From: Emticicia sp040253585
GTDB taxonomy: Bacteria > Bacteroidota > Bacteroidia > Cytophagales > Spirosomataceae
DNA: 64,000 nucleotides
Direction: 5' to 3'
Assembly (NCBI RefSeq): GCF_040253585.1
Contig: NZ_JBELAU010000012.1
Span: 62,001 to 126,000 of the forward strand
A program made the position numbers and the translations under genes. Shown here in pieces: positions 42,061 to 50,805 of the stretch. The notes beneath the pieces were generated by a model. That model saw nothing but the letters and a program-made list of their open reading frames with translations. It made no database searches and was not told the origin of the DNA. Every line of letters starts with the position of its first letter. The stretch's first letter is position 1.

Positions 42061-42927
42061 ATGATAGACATAAATAAAGTAATTGCCATAGACGTACACA
42101 CGCACGCCGAAGTGTCGTGTTGCCAACCGCATGATGATTATCGTCCAGAACTGGATGAAGCTTTTGCCAAATATTTCAAGTCGGATAAACGCCCGACTAT
42201 TCAAGAAACCGCTGATTTTTATCGTGATAATAATTTAGCTTTTGTCATGTTTACCGTTGATTCGGAGCATAACGTTGGCAAACGTCGAATCCCGAATATT
42301 GAAGTAGCTGAGGCCGCTCTCAAAAACGATGATGTCATGATTGCCTTTGCCAGCATCGACCCGCACAAAGGTCGAATGGGAGCAAGAGAAGCCCGTGATT
42401 TGATAGAAAATTATGGTGTAAAAGGCTTTAAATTTCATCCAACAGTGCAAGGTTTTTATCCTTATGATAAAATGGCCTATCATCTTTACGAAGTAATTGC
42501 CGAATACAAATTACCGATGTTATTTCATTCGGGGCATTCGGGTTTTGGTTCGGGTGTGCGTGGCGGAGGCGGTTTGCGATTAGAATATTCAAATCCGATG
42601 CACCTCGATGATGTGGCGATTGATTTCCCTGATTGCCCGATAATTATTGCTCACCCAAGTTGGCCGTGGCAAGATGAAGCTTTGAGCGTAGCGATGCACA
42701 AGCCCAATGTTTACATTGATTTGAGTGGCTGGTCACCCAAATATTTCCCGAAACAACTCATTCAATATGCCAATACCATGCTCAAAAACAGAGTTCTTTT
42801 CGGTACTGATTTTCCATTAATCACCCCCGAAAGATGGATGAAAGATTTTGAAGATGCAGGTTTCAAAGAAGAAGTAAAGCCTTTGATTTTGAAAGAAAAT
42901 GCCATCAGAATGCTCGGATTAAAGTAA
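42061..42927 (+). CDS. amidohydrolase, probable aryl-beta-ketoacyl-CoA hydrolase (CouO-like)
   Basis: A 288-residue amidohydrolase-2 family protein. The metal site is visible: the HxH of DVHTHAEVSC (His13 and His15), KGFKFHPTVQG, LFHSGHSG, IIAHPSWPW and FGTDFPL (Asp250). Next to a CoA ligase, a crotonase and an SDR, it fits the hydrolase that cleaves 4-hydroxyphenyl-beta-ketopropionyl-CoA into a hydroxybenzoate and acetyl-CoA, replacing a thiolase (CouO of Rhodococcus, from memory). Other amidohydrolase activities such as decarboxylation are possible. Confidence 0.78.
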   Translation: MIDINKVIAIDVHTHAEVSCCQPHDDYRPELDEAFAKYFKSDKRPTIQETADFYRDNNLAFVMFTVDSEHNVGKRRIPNIEVAEAALKNDDVMIAFASIDPHKGRMGAREARDLIENYGVKGFKFHPTVQGFYPYDKMAYHLYEVIAEYKLPMLFHSGHSGFGSGVRGGGGLRLEYSNPMHLDDVAIDFPDCPIIIAHPSWPWQDEALSVAMHKPNVYIDLSGWSPKYFPKQLIQYANTMLKNRVLFGTDFPLITPERWMKDFEDAGFKEEVKPLILKENAIRMLGLK

Positions 42928-43050
42928 AAGTATAGAATACACAATTAAACTCTTATTTTTCTGATTGTTTTTGCATATTTATTCTCTTATTTTGCATAGT
43001 ATAATCATGGTATAATGCAGAATTTTGTTGGAAAATTATAATTATATTTA

Positions 43051-44283
43051 ATGAAGATTATTATTATCGGTGGCGGAATTGGCGGTTTGACCACCGCATT
43101 GAGCCTTCATCAAGCAGGATTCGAGGTTAAAGTTTTTGAATCAGTCAAAGAAATAAAGCCTTTGGGCGTAGGTATCAATACACTTCCGCATAGTGTTCGA
43201 GTATTAACAAATCTGGGTTTACAAGAAAAAATCGCCCAAAATGCCATCGAAACGAGTGATTTAGTCTATTTTAACAAATTTGGTCAACAATTCTGGACAG
43301 AACCACGTGGACGTTTTGCTGGTTATAAATGGCCTCAGTTTTCAGTACATCGTGGGGTTTTACAAATGTTGCTTTTTGATGAAGTAGTAGAAACGATTGG
43401 GCAAGATGCTATTCTGAAAAATCATCATTTGAGTCATTTTGAGCAAACTGATAGCGAAGTAATAGCTCATTTTATAGATAAAGATACCAACGAAAAAATA
43501 AGAGTAGAACGTGCCGATATTTTGATAGGGGCAGATGGCATTAATTCAGTGGTTCGCCAGCAGCTTTATCCGAACGAAGGCCCACCAGTTTATTCCGAAA
43601 ATATACTTTATCGTGGCACAACCACCATGAAGCCATTCTTAGATGGTACATCAATGGCAATGATTGGTAGTTTACGCCAGAAAATGGTGGTTTATCCGAT
43701 TGGAAAACCTGATGCTGATGGTAATTGCTTAATCAATTGGGTGGGAAATATTAAAGAAGGAAAATCGAAACTAACAGCTCGTGACTGGAATCGAGAAGCA
43801 GATAAAGCTCGATTAGTTGATTTATATAAAGATTGGAAATTCGATTGGCTCGATGTACCTACAATGATTGATAACGCAAAAGCCGTTTATGAATTTCCAA
43901 TGTCTGACCGAAACCCATTAGATAAATGGACTTTCGGGCGTGTGACGCTTCTCGGCGATGCCGCTCATCCGATGTATCCGATTGGTTCAAATGGAGCTTC
44001 GCAGGCCATTCTTGATGCCGATTGCCTAACCAAATGCTTGATAAAGAACGAGAATCCTGAAAATGCTCTTATTGAATACGACAGAGAAAGAGTACCAGCG
44101 GCGGCGAAAGTTGTGCTTCAAAATAGAGCAAAAGGGCCAGACGAAATCATGGATATGATGGAAGATTGGTTTCCGAAAGGTTTTTCGGAAGATGAAATTC
44201 CGCACGAGAAACTTGCCGAAGTAATGGATAATTATAAAATAATAGCTGGCTTTGATATACAAACCCTCAACCAAAAGAACTAA
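43051..44283 (+). CDS. FAD-dependent aromatic monooxygenase
   Basis: A 410-residue class A flavin monooxygenase. The dinucleotide motif IIIGGGIGGLTTALSLHQAG begins at residue 3. DILIGADGINSVVRQQL is the DG motif, and RVTLLGDAAHPMYPIGSNGA the FAD/ribityl GD motif. It is closest in style to salicylate hydroxylase and PhzS-like enzymes. Its substrate is unknown; it lies between the cinnamate genes and the transporter. The DUF3237 gene starts 3 bp after its stop, so those two are translationally linked. Confidence 0.86.
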   Translation: MKIIIIGGGIGGLTTALSLHQAGFEVKVFESVKEIKPLGVGINTLPHSVRVLTNLGLQEKIAQNAIETSDLVYFNKFGQQFWTEPRGRFAGYKWPQFSVHRGVLQMLLFDEVVETIGQDAILKNHHLSHFEQTDSEVIAHFIDKDTNEKIRVERADILIGADGINSVVRQQLYPNEGPPVYSENILYRGTTTMKPFLDGTSMAMIGSLRQKMVVYPIGKPDADGNCLINWVGNIKEGKSKLTARDWNREADKARLVDLYKDWKFDWLDVPTMIDNAKAVYEFPMSDRNPLDKWTFGRVTLLGDAAHPMYPIGSNGASQAILDADCLTKCLIKNENPENALIEYDRERVPAAAKVVLQNRAKGPDEIMDMMEDWFPKGFSEDEIPHEKLAEVMDNYKIIAGFDIQTLNQKN

Positions 44284-44286
44284 GAC

Positions 44287-44880
44287 ATGAAACACTTACT
44301 TAACTACAAAGAAAATAAAATCTGTGCAAATCTGCGTTTCCAAAGGAATCTGCGTCATCTGCGTTCCATTATTTGTATCGTTTTCTGCCTATTAAATATG
44401 AATTCATTCGCTCAAAGCACCCCCGAAGCTCCAAGTTTAGAGTTTGTCTGTGAACTAAAAGTGAAGCTAAAACCACCTTATGTGGTAGGCGATACTCCTC
44501 ACGGAATGCGTCGAATCATTCCAATTATCGGCGGAAGTTTTGAAGGCCCAAAAATGAAAGGCGAGATTTTGGATGGTGGTGCCGACTGGCAAATTGTAAG
44601 AAAAGATGGCGTAGCCGAACTGGAAGCTCATTATCAAATCAAAACCGATGACGGTGTAATCATTTACATTAAAAATACAGGCTTGCGTGTAGCCACCCCC
44701 GAAGTTGCGGCTCGAATCGGACGAGGAGAAGCAGTTTCTCCATCAGAATATTATTTTCGTGCAATACCAAAATTTGAAGCTCCACAAGGCAAATACGAAT
44801 GGATGAATAACGCCATTTTTATTTGCAAAGGCATCAGAAACCCAGACAATGTAGCGATTCAAGTTTGGAAAGTAAACTAA
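44287..44880 (+). CDS. secreted DUF3237-family protein
   Basis: A 197-residue protein. Residues about 50-197 match DUF3237: LEFVCELKVKLKPPYVVGD, RIIPIIGGSFEGPKMKGEIL, GGADWQIVRKDGVAELEAHY, and YYFRAIPKFEAPQGKYEWMN. A hydrophobic signal (IICIVFCLLNMNSFAQS) precedes it. The first 27 codons (44287-44367) are an AATCTGCGT-type repeat, so the original start may have been changed by the insertion. DUF3237 proteins have no assigned activity. It may assist the flavin monooxygenase gene 3 bp upstream. Confidence 0.8.
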   Translation: MKHLLNYKENKICANLRFQRNLRHLRSIICIVFCLLNMNSFAQSTPEAPSLEFVCELKVKLKPPYVVGDTPHGMRRIIPIIGGSFEGPKMKGEILDGGADWQIVRKDGVAELEAHYQIKTDDGVIIYIKNTGLRVATPEVAARIGRGEAVSPSEYYFRAIPKFEAPQGKYEWMNNAIFICKGIRNPDNVAIQVWKVN

Positions 44881-44930
44881 GTAATTACTTTCTAACTTCC
44901 ATATATTCAACCTTATATACCTAATAAATA

Positions 44931-46229
44931 ATGATTTTCAACCCTAAAGCTCTCATCGACAAAAATCCGATGACAGGCCTGCAATACTCTACCATTTTCA
45001 TTTGTTTTCTGATGAATATGCTCGATGGCATGGATGTACTGGTAATTTCATATACCGCTCCCGCCATTGCTAAAGCTTGGGATATTTCTCCGCAGGCTTT
45101 AGGTACAGTTTTTAGTGCTGGTTTATTCGGAATGACCATTGGAACGCTTTTTTTAGCTCCTTTTGCCGATAAAATTGGCCGAAAAGCCATTATTCTTATC
45201 AGCGGTATTATCATGGGGGTTTGTATTTATCTGACATCCTATGCTACTTCAATTACTGATTTATTGATTTATCGTTTCATAAGCGGACTTGGCATTGGTA
45301 GCATGTTGGCCAGTACGGCTTCGCTTGCTTCCGAATATACGCCCAACAAAACTCGTGATTTTTGGGTAAGTTTTGTTATTTCGGGTTATCCGATTGGGGC
45401 TGTAGTAGCGGGTTTGGTAGCTGCAAAAGTTATCCCGACTGATGGTTGGCAACAAATGTTTCGTATTGCGGGCATTGCTTCCATGTTTTCTGTGCCATTG
45501 ATTTTGTTTTTTCTTTCGGAATCAATTGATTTTTATTTACGCACTCAACCCAAAAATGCCCTTGAAAAACTAAATAAGATTCTGACCAAAATGAATATTC
45601 AGCCTTTAGAATCTTTGCCAATCATTGAAAAAATCAAATCAAAATTACCAGTTGACCAATTGTTGAAAACCAACTTCAAAAAACCAACGCTTCAACTTTG
45701 GGTGGCCTTATTTATGGCTTTTGCTGCTTTGTATTTCTTAACAAGCTGGATTCCAAAACTCGCAAAAGATGCCGGGCTTTCGATGGAATTGGCCATTTAT
45801 GCAGGAACTGTCTTTAATATCGGGGCATTTTTCGGAATCATCACGCAAGGATATTTCTCAAGTAAATATGGTTTAAAGAAAACATTGGGAGTAATCTTGG
45901 TGCTGACTGGCGTTTTGATGGCATCATTCGGACTTTTTGTTGGTTCGGATGTTATCCTGCTTATTTTGGCATTATTGGGTTTTGGTATTCAAGGCGGTTT
46001 TGTGGGGCTTTATGCACTTTCGGCAAGATTATATCCAACCGAATTTCGCACAACGGGTGTGGGCTGGGCAATGGGAGCGGGGCGTCTGGGCGGAATTGTA
46101 GGTCCAATGATTGGGGGATTATTGATTGGAGCAGGTTTAGGAATCGCTACAAACTTCCTCATTTTTGCCATTCCAGCACTTTTATCGGGCTTGATTACCG
46201 CAAAAATAGATTCAAAAGAAATAAGTTAA
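44931..46229 (+). CDS. MFS transporter, aromatic acid:H+ symporter (AAHS) family
   Basis: A 432-residue transporter with 12 hydrophobic segments. The first helix carries MNMLDGMDVLVISYTAPAIA, the DGxD motif of PcaK-like aromatic acid carriers. The loop motif LAPFADKIGRKA is intact, and RLYPTEFRTTGVGWAMGAGR in the second half is typical. It probably imports a hydroxybenzoate or hydroxycinnamate from the periplasm. It lies 50 bp after the DUF3237 gene in the same direction. Confidence 0.93.
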   Translation: MIFNPKALIDKNPMTGLQYSTIFICFLMNMLDGMDVLVISYTAPAIAKAWDISPQALGTVFSAGLFGMTIGTLFLAPFADKIGRKAIILISGIIMGVCIYLTSYATSITDLLIYRFISGLGIGSMLASTASLASEYTPNKTRDFWVSFVISGYPIGAVVAGLVAAKVIPTDGWQQMFRIAGIASMFSVPLILFFLSESIDFYLRTQPKNALEKLNKILTKMNIQPLESLPIIEKIKSKLPVDQLLKTNFKKPTLQLWVALFMAFAALYFLTSWIPKLAKDAGLSMELAIYAGTVFNIGAFFGIITQGYFSSKYGLKKTLGVILVLTGVLMASFGLFVGSDVILLILALLGFGIQGGFVGLYALSARLYPTEFRTTGVGWAMGAGRLGGIVGPMIGGLLIGAGLGIATNFLIFAIPALLSGLITAKIDSKEIS

Positions 46230-46273
46230 AAAGAGAGGTAAGTATCCTATTTTATTACTGATAAACAAGTCTA

Positions 46274-46309
46274 TTTCATTGCCGTCTGCTTTGGCTGACG
46301 GCAATGAAA
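46274..46309. repeat. 13-bp perfect inverted repeat before the MetE-like gene
   Basis: TTTCATTGCCGTC (46274-46286) is complementary to 46297-46309 with a 10-nt loop. An A run rather than a T run follows on the plus strand. It could be a leader hairpin or a repeat element. Confidence 0.6.
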
Positions 46310-46348
46310 AAAAGTTTTTGCATTAAATTTTTTAAATAATTACATAAA

Positions 46349-47452
46349 ATGTCAAATTTCAGAGCCGACCACGTGGGTAGTTTGCTACGCACACCAGCAG
46401 TAAAAGAAAATCGTTTAAAGTGGAAAAAAGGAGAAATTTCTGCGGAAGAACTAAGAGCAATTGAAGATGCAGGAATTGCCGAAACCGTAAAACATTTAGA
46501 AGCAACAGGTATGAAAGCCATCACCGATGGAGAGTTCCGCCGTGATTATTTTCACCTTGATTTCTTGAAAGAATTGGCAGGTGTAAGCGTAACAGGCGGT
46601 ATCGAAGCTAACCCAAATGCCAAAGCTGCCGAAGATGGTTTTACACCACCAGTGTTGAGTGTAACAGGCAAGCTCAAGCACGTGAAAGACATTCAAGTAG
46701 CCGATTTTAATTACCTAAAAACGGTTGTTTCGCAAACACCCAAAGTTTCGATTCCTTCACCAACCATGATTCACTTCCGTGGTGGACGAAAATCAATAGA
46801 TATTAATTCGTACCCCGATATGGATGAGTTCTTTGCCGATTTAGCAGCTGCTTATCGTGAAGAAATCGCACATTTATACGATGCTGGTTTGCGTTATTTG
46901 CAGCTTGATGATACCAATTTGGCGTATCTCTGCGATCCTAAAATGCGTGCAGCTGCTCAAGCAAGAGGCGAAGACCCGAACGAACTACCTCGCACATATG
47001 CAGCTCTTATCAACTCGGTTATTGATAATCGCCCAGCCGATTTGACGGTGGGTATTCACCTTTGCCGTGGAAATTACCGCAGTACGTGGTTTGCCGAAGG
47101 TGGTTATGAGCCAGTAGCTGAAATTCTTTTCAATTCGATAAATGTTGACCGTTATTTGCTCGAATACGACGATGAGCGTTCGGGTGACTTTGCTCCGCTT
47201 CGTTTTGTGCCAAATAACAAAAAAGTAGTTTTGGGAATCATTTCATCGAAAAAACGTGAACTCGAAAACATTGACGACCTCTGTAAACGCATCGATGAAG
47301 CGGCTCAATATGCCCCACTCGAAAACCTTTGTGTGAGTCCACAATGTGGATTTTCGTCAACCCATCACGGTAATGACATGAGTCACGACGACCAATGGCG
47401 TAAACTTGATTTGACAGTAAATACAGCCCTAAAAGTTTGGGGAGAAGCATAA
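46349..47452 (+). CDS. MetE C-terminal-like methyltransferase protein
   Basis: A 367-residue protein of the cobalamin-independent methionine synthase fold, about half the size of MetE, so it lacks the N-terminal domain. RADHVGSLLRTPAV opens it, and TDGEFRRDYFHLDF, YLQLDDTNLAYLCD, VGIHLCRGNYRSTWF (His and Cys zinc ligands) and LCVSPQCGFSS (third Cys) complete the metal site. In this cluster it could transfer a methyl group from a methoxylated aromatic such as vanillate, since no vanAB genes are seen. That role is inference; a normal methionine cycle role is the alternative. Confidence 0.86.
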   Translation: MSNFRADHVGSLLRTPAVKENRLKWKKGEISAEELRAIEDAGIAETVKHLEATGMKAITDGEFRRDYFHLDFLKELAGVSVTGGIEANPNAKAAEDGFTPPVLSVTGKLKHVKDIQVADFNYLKTVVSQTPKVSIPSPTMIHFRGGRKSIDINSYPDMDEFFADLAAAYREEIAHLYDAGLRYLQLDDTNLAYLCDPKMRAAAQARGEDPNELPRTYAALINSVIDNRPADLTVGIHLCRGNYRSTWFAEGGYEPVAEILFNSINVDRYLLEYDDERSGDFAPLRFVPNNKKVVLGIISSKKRELENIDDLCKRIDEAAQYAPLENLCVSPQCGFSSTHHGNDMSHDDQWRKLDLTVNTALKVWGEA

Positions 47453-47568
47453 AATTGTGGGTCGAACCGAGCGTCGGTCACTTCCCAGTTCGACCGAAGT
47501 AAAAAAGTAAACACAATTTTTTAATATAAAGCCTTTAAGTACCAACCTATTATTTTAAAAATTGCTCT

Positions 47569-47609
47569 ATCCCCAATCTCCTTCTTTTCGGAGGAGGAGA
47601 TATGGGGAT
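47569..47609. repeat. imperfect hairpin repeat
   Basis: ATCCCCAATCTCCTTC pairs with a GGAGGAGGAGATATGGGGAT region. It lies in the 202-bp spacer before the secreted hydrolase, which also holds a GTCGAACCGAGC/CAGTTCGACC inverted motif near 47461-47503. No gene is seen in this spacer. Confidence 0.5.
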
Positions 47610-47654
47610 AAAATTTTCCTCTTTTGTTGAGCTTGATTCAAACTACCTACAAAT

Positions 47655-48770
47655 ATGAAAAAAGTCTTAATTCTATTATTTATCACGCAGGCAGTTTTCT
47701 CCCAAAATGCCTCCAAAATTGATACAGGCAGCATCAATGGAGCGAAATATCGGATTCTTTTTCCCGAAAACTGGAAAGGAAAATTGGTGATGTATGCACA
47801 CGGCTATGAATTTATGGGGTCGAAGCCTGCACAAAGTCAGAACCCTGATTTTCCAAAGCGAATGACACCTTTTTTGGAAAGAGGGTTTGCCGTGGCGGCT
47901 TCTGATTATGCGTTTCAAGGTTTGGCTTTGGCACAAGGAGTTGATGATACAGAAGCGTTGCGACAATACTTTGTAAAAAAATATGGTCAGCCAGATTCTA
48001 CATTCATGACTGGACATTCGATGGGTGGGGGTATAACGCTGGCTACGCTCGAAAACTACGGACAAAATTACAACGGAGGCTTTCCGATGTGTCCGCTGGC
48101 AGGGCGAATTTATCTGCAAACTCGTAAGGAATTCGATTTATTTGCTACTTTTAATGGGCTTTTTCCTGGTATCGCTACTTCTCTGCATGATATTTTTGAT
48201 ATGTCGAAGCTAAAAGAGCCAATTTCTATGCAGGCGGGTTTTCGTAAAGCCGTTTTGATGAAAAAAGCAATTTATGCTAAAGACTCCTTACTCGCCGTTG
48301 AGTTTGCCAAGCATTTTGATTTAAAACCTGATGATTTAGCTTTTTCTTTAGTTTTTGGAGAAGGGGTTTTGCGTGATATTGCTCAGAAAGCAGGTGGAAA
48401 TCCTTATGACAATACCAATACGGTTTATGGTAGATTTCCTAATAGTCTTTTGGTGAATCAAAAAGCCGAAAGGCTGGCGGCAACGGTTAGTCAGAATACG
48501 TTATTTGATAAATATGACCGAACAGGTATCATTGATAAACCAACGTTGGCTTTACATACGATTTACGACCAACTGATTCCTGCCGATATGGCCATTGTGA
48601 GCTACGAAAATTTGCTTCAAAAACAGGGGAAACAACAATATTTTAGCGTAAAATACACAAATGGGCAAGGCCATTGTAACTTTACTAACGAACAAACAGG
48701 TAAAGCTTTTGATGAACTGAGAAATTGGGTAAAAACTGGTCAAAAGGCAAAAGCAGGTTTTATGGAGTAA
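47655..48770 (+). CDS. secreted alpha/beta hydrolase
   Basis: A 371-residue protein with a signal peptide ending AVFSQ. The nucleophile elbow is TGHSMGGGITLATL, and LVMYAHGYEFMG is the oxyanion strand. A late Asp (TIYDQLIPADMA) and His (GQGHCNFT) fit the catalytic triad. Given its place next to hydroxycinnamate genes and its export, a feruloyl-esterase-like role that frees phenolic acids outside the inner membrane is attractive but not shown. It ends the run of plus-strand genes before the AraC gene. Confidence 0.8.
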   Translation: MKKVLILLFITQAVFSQNASKIDTGSINGAKYRILFPENWKGKLVMYAHGYEFMGSKPAQSQNPDFPKRMTPFLERGFAVAASDYAFQGLALAQGVDDTEALRQYFVKKYGQPDSTFMTGHSMGGGITLATLENYGQNYNGGFPMCPLAGRIYLQTRKEFDLFATFNGLFPGIATSLHDIFDMSKLKEPISMQAGFRKAVLMKKAIYAKDSLLAVEFAKHFDLKPDDLAFSLVFGEGVLRDIAQKAGGNPYDNTNTVYGRFPNSLLVNQKAERLAATVSQNTLFDKYDRTGIIDKPTLALHTIYDQLIPADMAIVSYENLLQKQGKQQYFSVKYTNGQGHCNFTNEQTGKAFDELRNWVKTGQKAKAGFME

Positions 48771-48795
48771 AAGCTCTTTGAATGTTAAAATTTTT

Positions 48796-48856
48796 GTAAT
48801 CTCTGAATATTCGTAATCGCAACGGCGAACCGTTCGTCATTCAACATTCGTAATTT
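48796..48856. repeat. intergenic ATTCGTAAT/CGTCATTC repeat
   Basis: Contains TCGCAACGGCGAACCGTTCG, which is the inverted form of the core at 41595, flanked by ATTCGTAAT and GTCATTC arms. Confidence 0.6.
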
Positions 48857-48890
48857 CTAAAACACTTACATAAATTTCTACTTAGAAAAT

Positions 48891-48913
48891 GGCGGCTTCG
48901 GTCGCCTTTTTTA
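48891..48913 (+). terminator. terminator with a UUCG tetraloop
   Basis: GGCGGC-TTCG-GTCGCC followed by six T. It ends the plus-strand transcript of the secreted hydrolase, just before the stop of the convergent AraC gene. Confidence 0.85.
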
Positions 48914-49792
48914 TTATATTTTCTTAAACTCACTTGGTGAAACTCCCGTTTGTTTCTTGAAAAGTCGAGTAAAATAAGCTGGGTCTTTGAAATTAAGTAG
49001 ATAAGAAACCTCCGAAATCGAATAATTTGTATTGAGTAAATACTTTTTCGCTTCGGCAATCAGATAATCCTGCACAATTTGTAAGGCCGATTTCTGAACC
49101 AAAGTATTACAGATTCGGTTGAGATGCACGGTTGTGATATTCAATTCTTTGGCGTATTCGCTGATGGGTTTTGTTTCTTGTATAGTACGCTTGATATGTT
49201 TTTGAAACGCCTGAAAATACATCAAAGTACGGTTATCAGAAGCTGAAATGGTGTTTTTAAGGGAAAAACTAAAACGATAGATACTGATAAAAAATAATTG
49301 AAATAACGACTGAACTACGGTTTGTTTTTCGAGATTTTCTTCATATAATTCTTTTAAAATCAGACTTTTAGAATTTTTTATTTGTTCAAAAATACTCGGG
49401 TCATTATCAAACTGGAGATACTTCAAATGATTGAATTCGAGTAGAATTTTGGGCGAATTTTTGAAAAGCGTTTCCAGAAAATTTTCCGAGAAAGTTAACA
49501 CTTCACCAACGATGCTTGGCTCAAAAGCAAAACCATGTAGGGTATTGGTCGGAATCAAAATCAAACAAGGGCCTTCGATAGCAACTTCATTTTGCTCCGA
49601 AATCAAAACCCCACTTCCCGACTCAATCATAAAAATCTGACATAAATCGGTATGCAGATGTTCGTTGATTTCCCAATCATACATTTTGCTTCGTACTTCG
49701 AGCGACTCATGATGAATAAAATCAGGCAAAAGCGGATAATGGTTATCGCCATAAAGACCTTTAAAATTGATAATCTGCTTAGAATTACTCAT
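48914..49792 (-). CDS. AraC family regulator, probable activator of the pca/pob genes
   Basis: A 292-residue regulator. An N-terminal cupin-like domain (HTDLCQIFMIESGSGVLISE and IPTNTLHGFAF) is followed by the AraC helix-turn-helix pair: ISEYAKELNITTVHLNRIC and ISEVSYLLNFKDPAYFTRLF with KQTGVSPSEFK. It resembles PobR-type regulators. It is divergent from pcaH across 224 bp, so it probably responds to 4-hydroxybenzoate or protocatechuate and activates the pca operon. This is inferred from position and family. Confidence 0.9.
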   Translation of the reverse strand: MSNSKQIINFKGLYGDNHYPLLPDFIHHESLEVRSKMYDWEINEHLHTDLCQIFMIESGSGVLISEQNEVAIEGPCLILIPTNTLHGFAFEPSIVGEVLTFSENFLETLFKNSPKILLEFNHLKYLQFDNDPSIFEQIKNSKSLILKELYEENLEKQTVVQSLFQLFFISIYRFSFSLKNTISASDNRTLMYFQAFQKHIKRTIQETKPISEYAKELNITTVHLNRICNTLVQKSALQIVQDYLIAEAKKYLLNTNYSISEVSYLLNFKDPAYFTRLFKKQTGVSPSEFKKI

Positions 49793-49966
49793 GTTTAATT
49801 TTTACAATTATTATTTCATTGATTTATGCCATTTTCTATCATAAGTTCTTTTTAATCAATATTTTATTTCATAAATATACTATAATTATTGAATTTTATA
49901 AAATACTATGTTTAAATTGTACAAGTCTTATTTTGATTAATCCAAGATTAAGTTTGATAATTAGAA

Positions 49967-49974
49967 TACTTTTG
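49967..49974 (+). promoter_or_regulatory. -7 promoter box of the pca operon
   Basis: TACTTTTG, 42 bp before pcaH. No clear -33 box is present, in line with activator-dependent transcription. Confidence 0.5.
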
Positions 49975-50016
49975 TAGGGTAAAAATGGCTATTCAATACC
50001 TCTAATTCTCAACCAA

Positions 50017-50724
50017 ATGAGCAATATCATTTATAATCAATTCGACCGTGAAGTACATCCGCCGTACTTAGCTCCTGAATACAAATCAACAATTCTGCGA
50101 GCTCCAACCAAACCTTTAGTTATTTTGAAACAATCGCTTTCTGAACTCACAGGTCCAGTTTTTGGAGATTTCAATTTAGGAGAATTCGACCATGACCTTA
50201 CTAAAAATTCTATAAAAAATGGTGAGCCTTTGGGTGAAAGAATCGTGGTTCACGGCAAGGTAATGAATGAAAATGGACAGCCAATCCCAAACACTTTGAT
50301 TGAAATTTGGCAAGCTAACTCATGCGGTCGTTACGTACACAAAGTTGACCAACACGATGCCCCACTCGACCCGAATTTCTTAGGTGCAGGGCGTTGCATG
50401 ACCGATAAAGATGGGAATTATAAGTTTTATACTATCAAACCTGGGGCATATCCGTGGGGAAATCACTACAACGCTTGGCGTCCGAATCACATACATTTTT
50501 CGTTGTTTGGGGCAAATATTACCAATCGTTTGGTTACACAAATGTATTTCCCTGGCGACCCGCTCTTGCAGCATGACCCGATTTTCTTGGGTGTTCCACC
50601 AAAAGGCCGTGAATTATTAATCTCAAAATTCGATTTAGATGCCACCGAGCCAAACTTTGCTCTCGGCTACCGCTTCGATTTTGTATTAAGAGGCCACAAT
50701 GCAACACCTTTTGAAAATTTATAA
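50017..50724 (+). CDS. pcaH: protocatechuate 3,4-dioxygenase beta subunit
   Basis: The 235-residue iron-binding subunit that cleaves protocatechuate to 3-carboxy-cis,cis-muconate. IVVHGKVMNENGQPIPNTLI, EIWQANSCGRYVHK, YTIKPGAYPWGNHYNAWRPN and HIHFSLFG include the Tyr and His ligands of the non-haem Fe(III). The N-terminal lead (about 60 residues) is normal for PcaH. It is the first gene of the pca operon. Confidence 0.96.
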   Translation: MSNIIYNQFDREVHPPYLAPEYKSTILRAPTKPLVILKQSLSELTGPVFGDFNLGEFDHDLTKNSIKNGEPLGERIVVHGKVMNENGQPIPNTLIEIWQANSCGRYVHKVDQHDAPLDPNFLGAGRCMTDKDGNYKFYTIKPGAYPWGNHYNAWRPNHIHFSLFGANITNRLVTQMYFPGDPLLQHDPIFLGVPPKGRELLISKFDLDATEPNFALGYRFDFVLRGHNATPFENL

Positions 50725-50727
50725 TAA

Positions 50728-50805
50728 TAAATGACGTAATACGAAGTATATAAAATTCGTAAATCGTCATCGCACGGGCGACCCCGTCGTAAATCGTAAA
50801 TCAAA
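50728..50805. repeat. intergenic repeat between pcaH and pcaG
   Basis: AATGACGTAATACGAAG, AATTCGTAAATCGTCATCG, a CGGGCGACCCCG core and CGTAAATCGTAAATC. It has the same layout as the repeats at 41581 and 48796. Confidence 0.6.

Noticed and set aside
46230..46348. SAM or cobalamin riboswitch before the MetE-like gene
   Set aside because: The spacer is only 119 bp and holds a single simple hairpin; no multi-helix riboswitch core was seen.
47676..48119. Minus-strand open frame of 147 codons
   Set aside because: It lies inside the secreted alpha/beta hydrolase gene on the opposite strand and has shadow-like composition.
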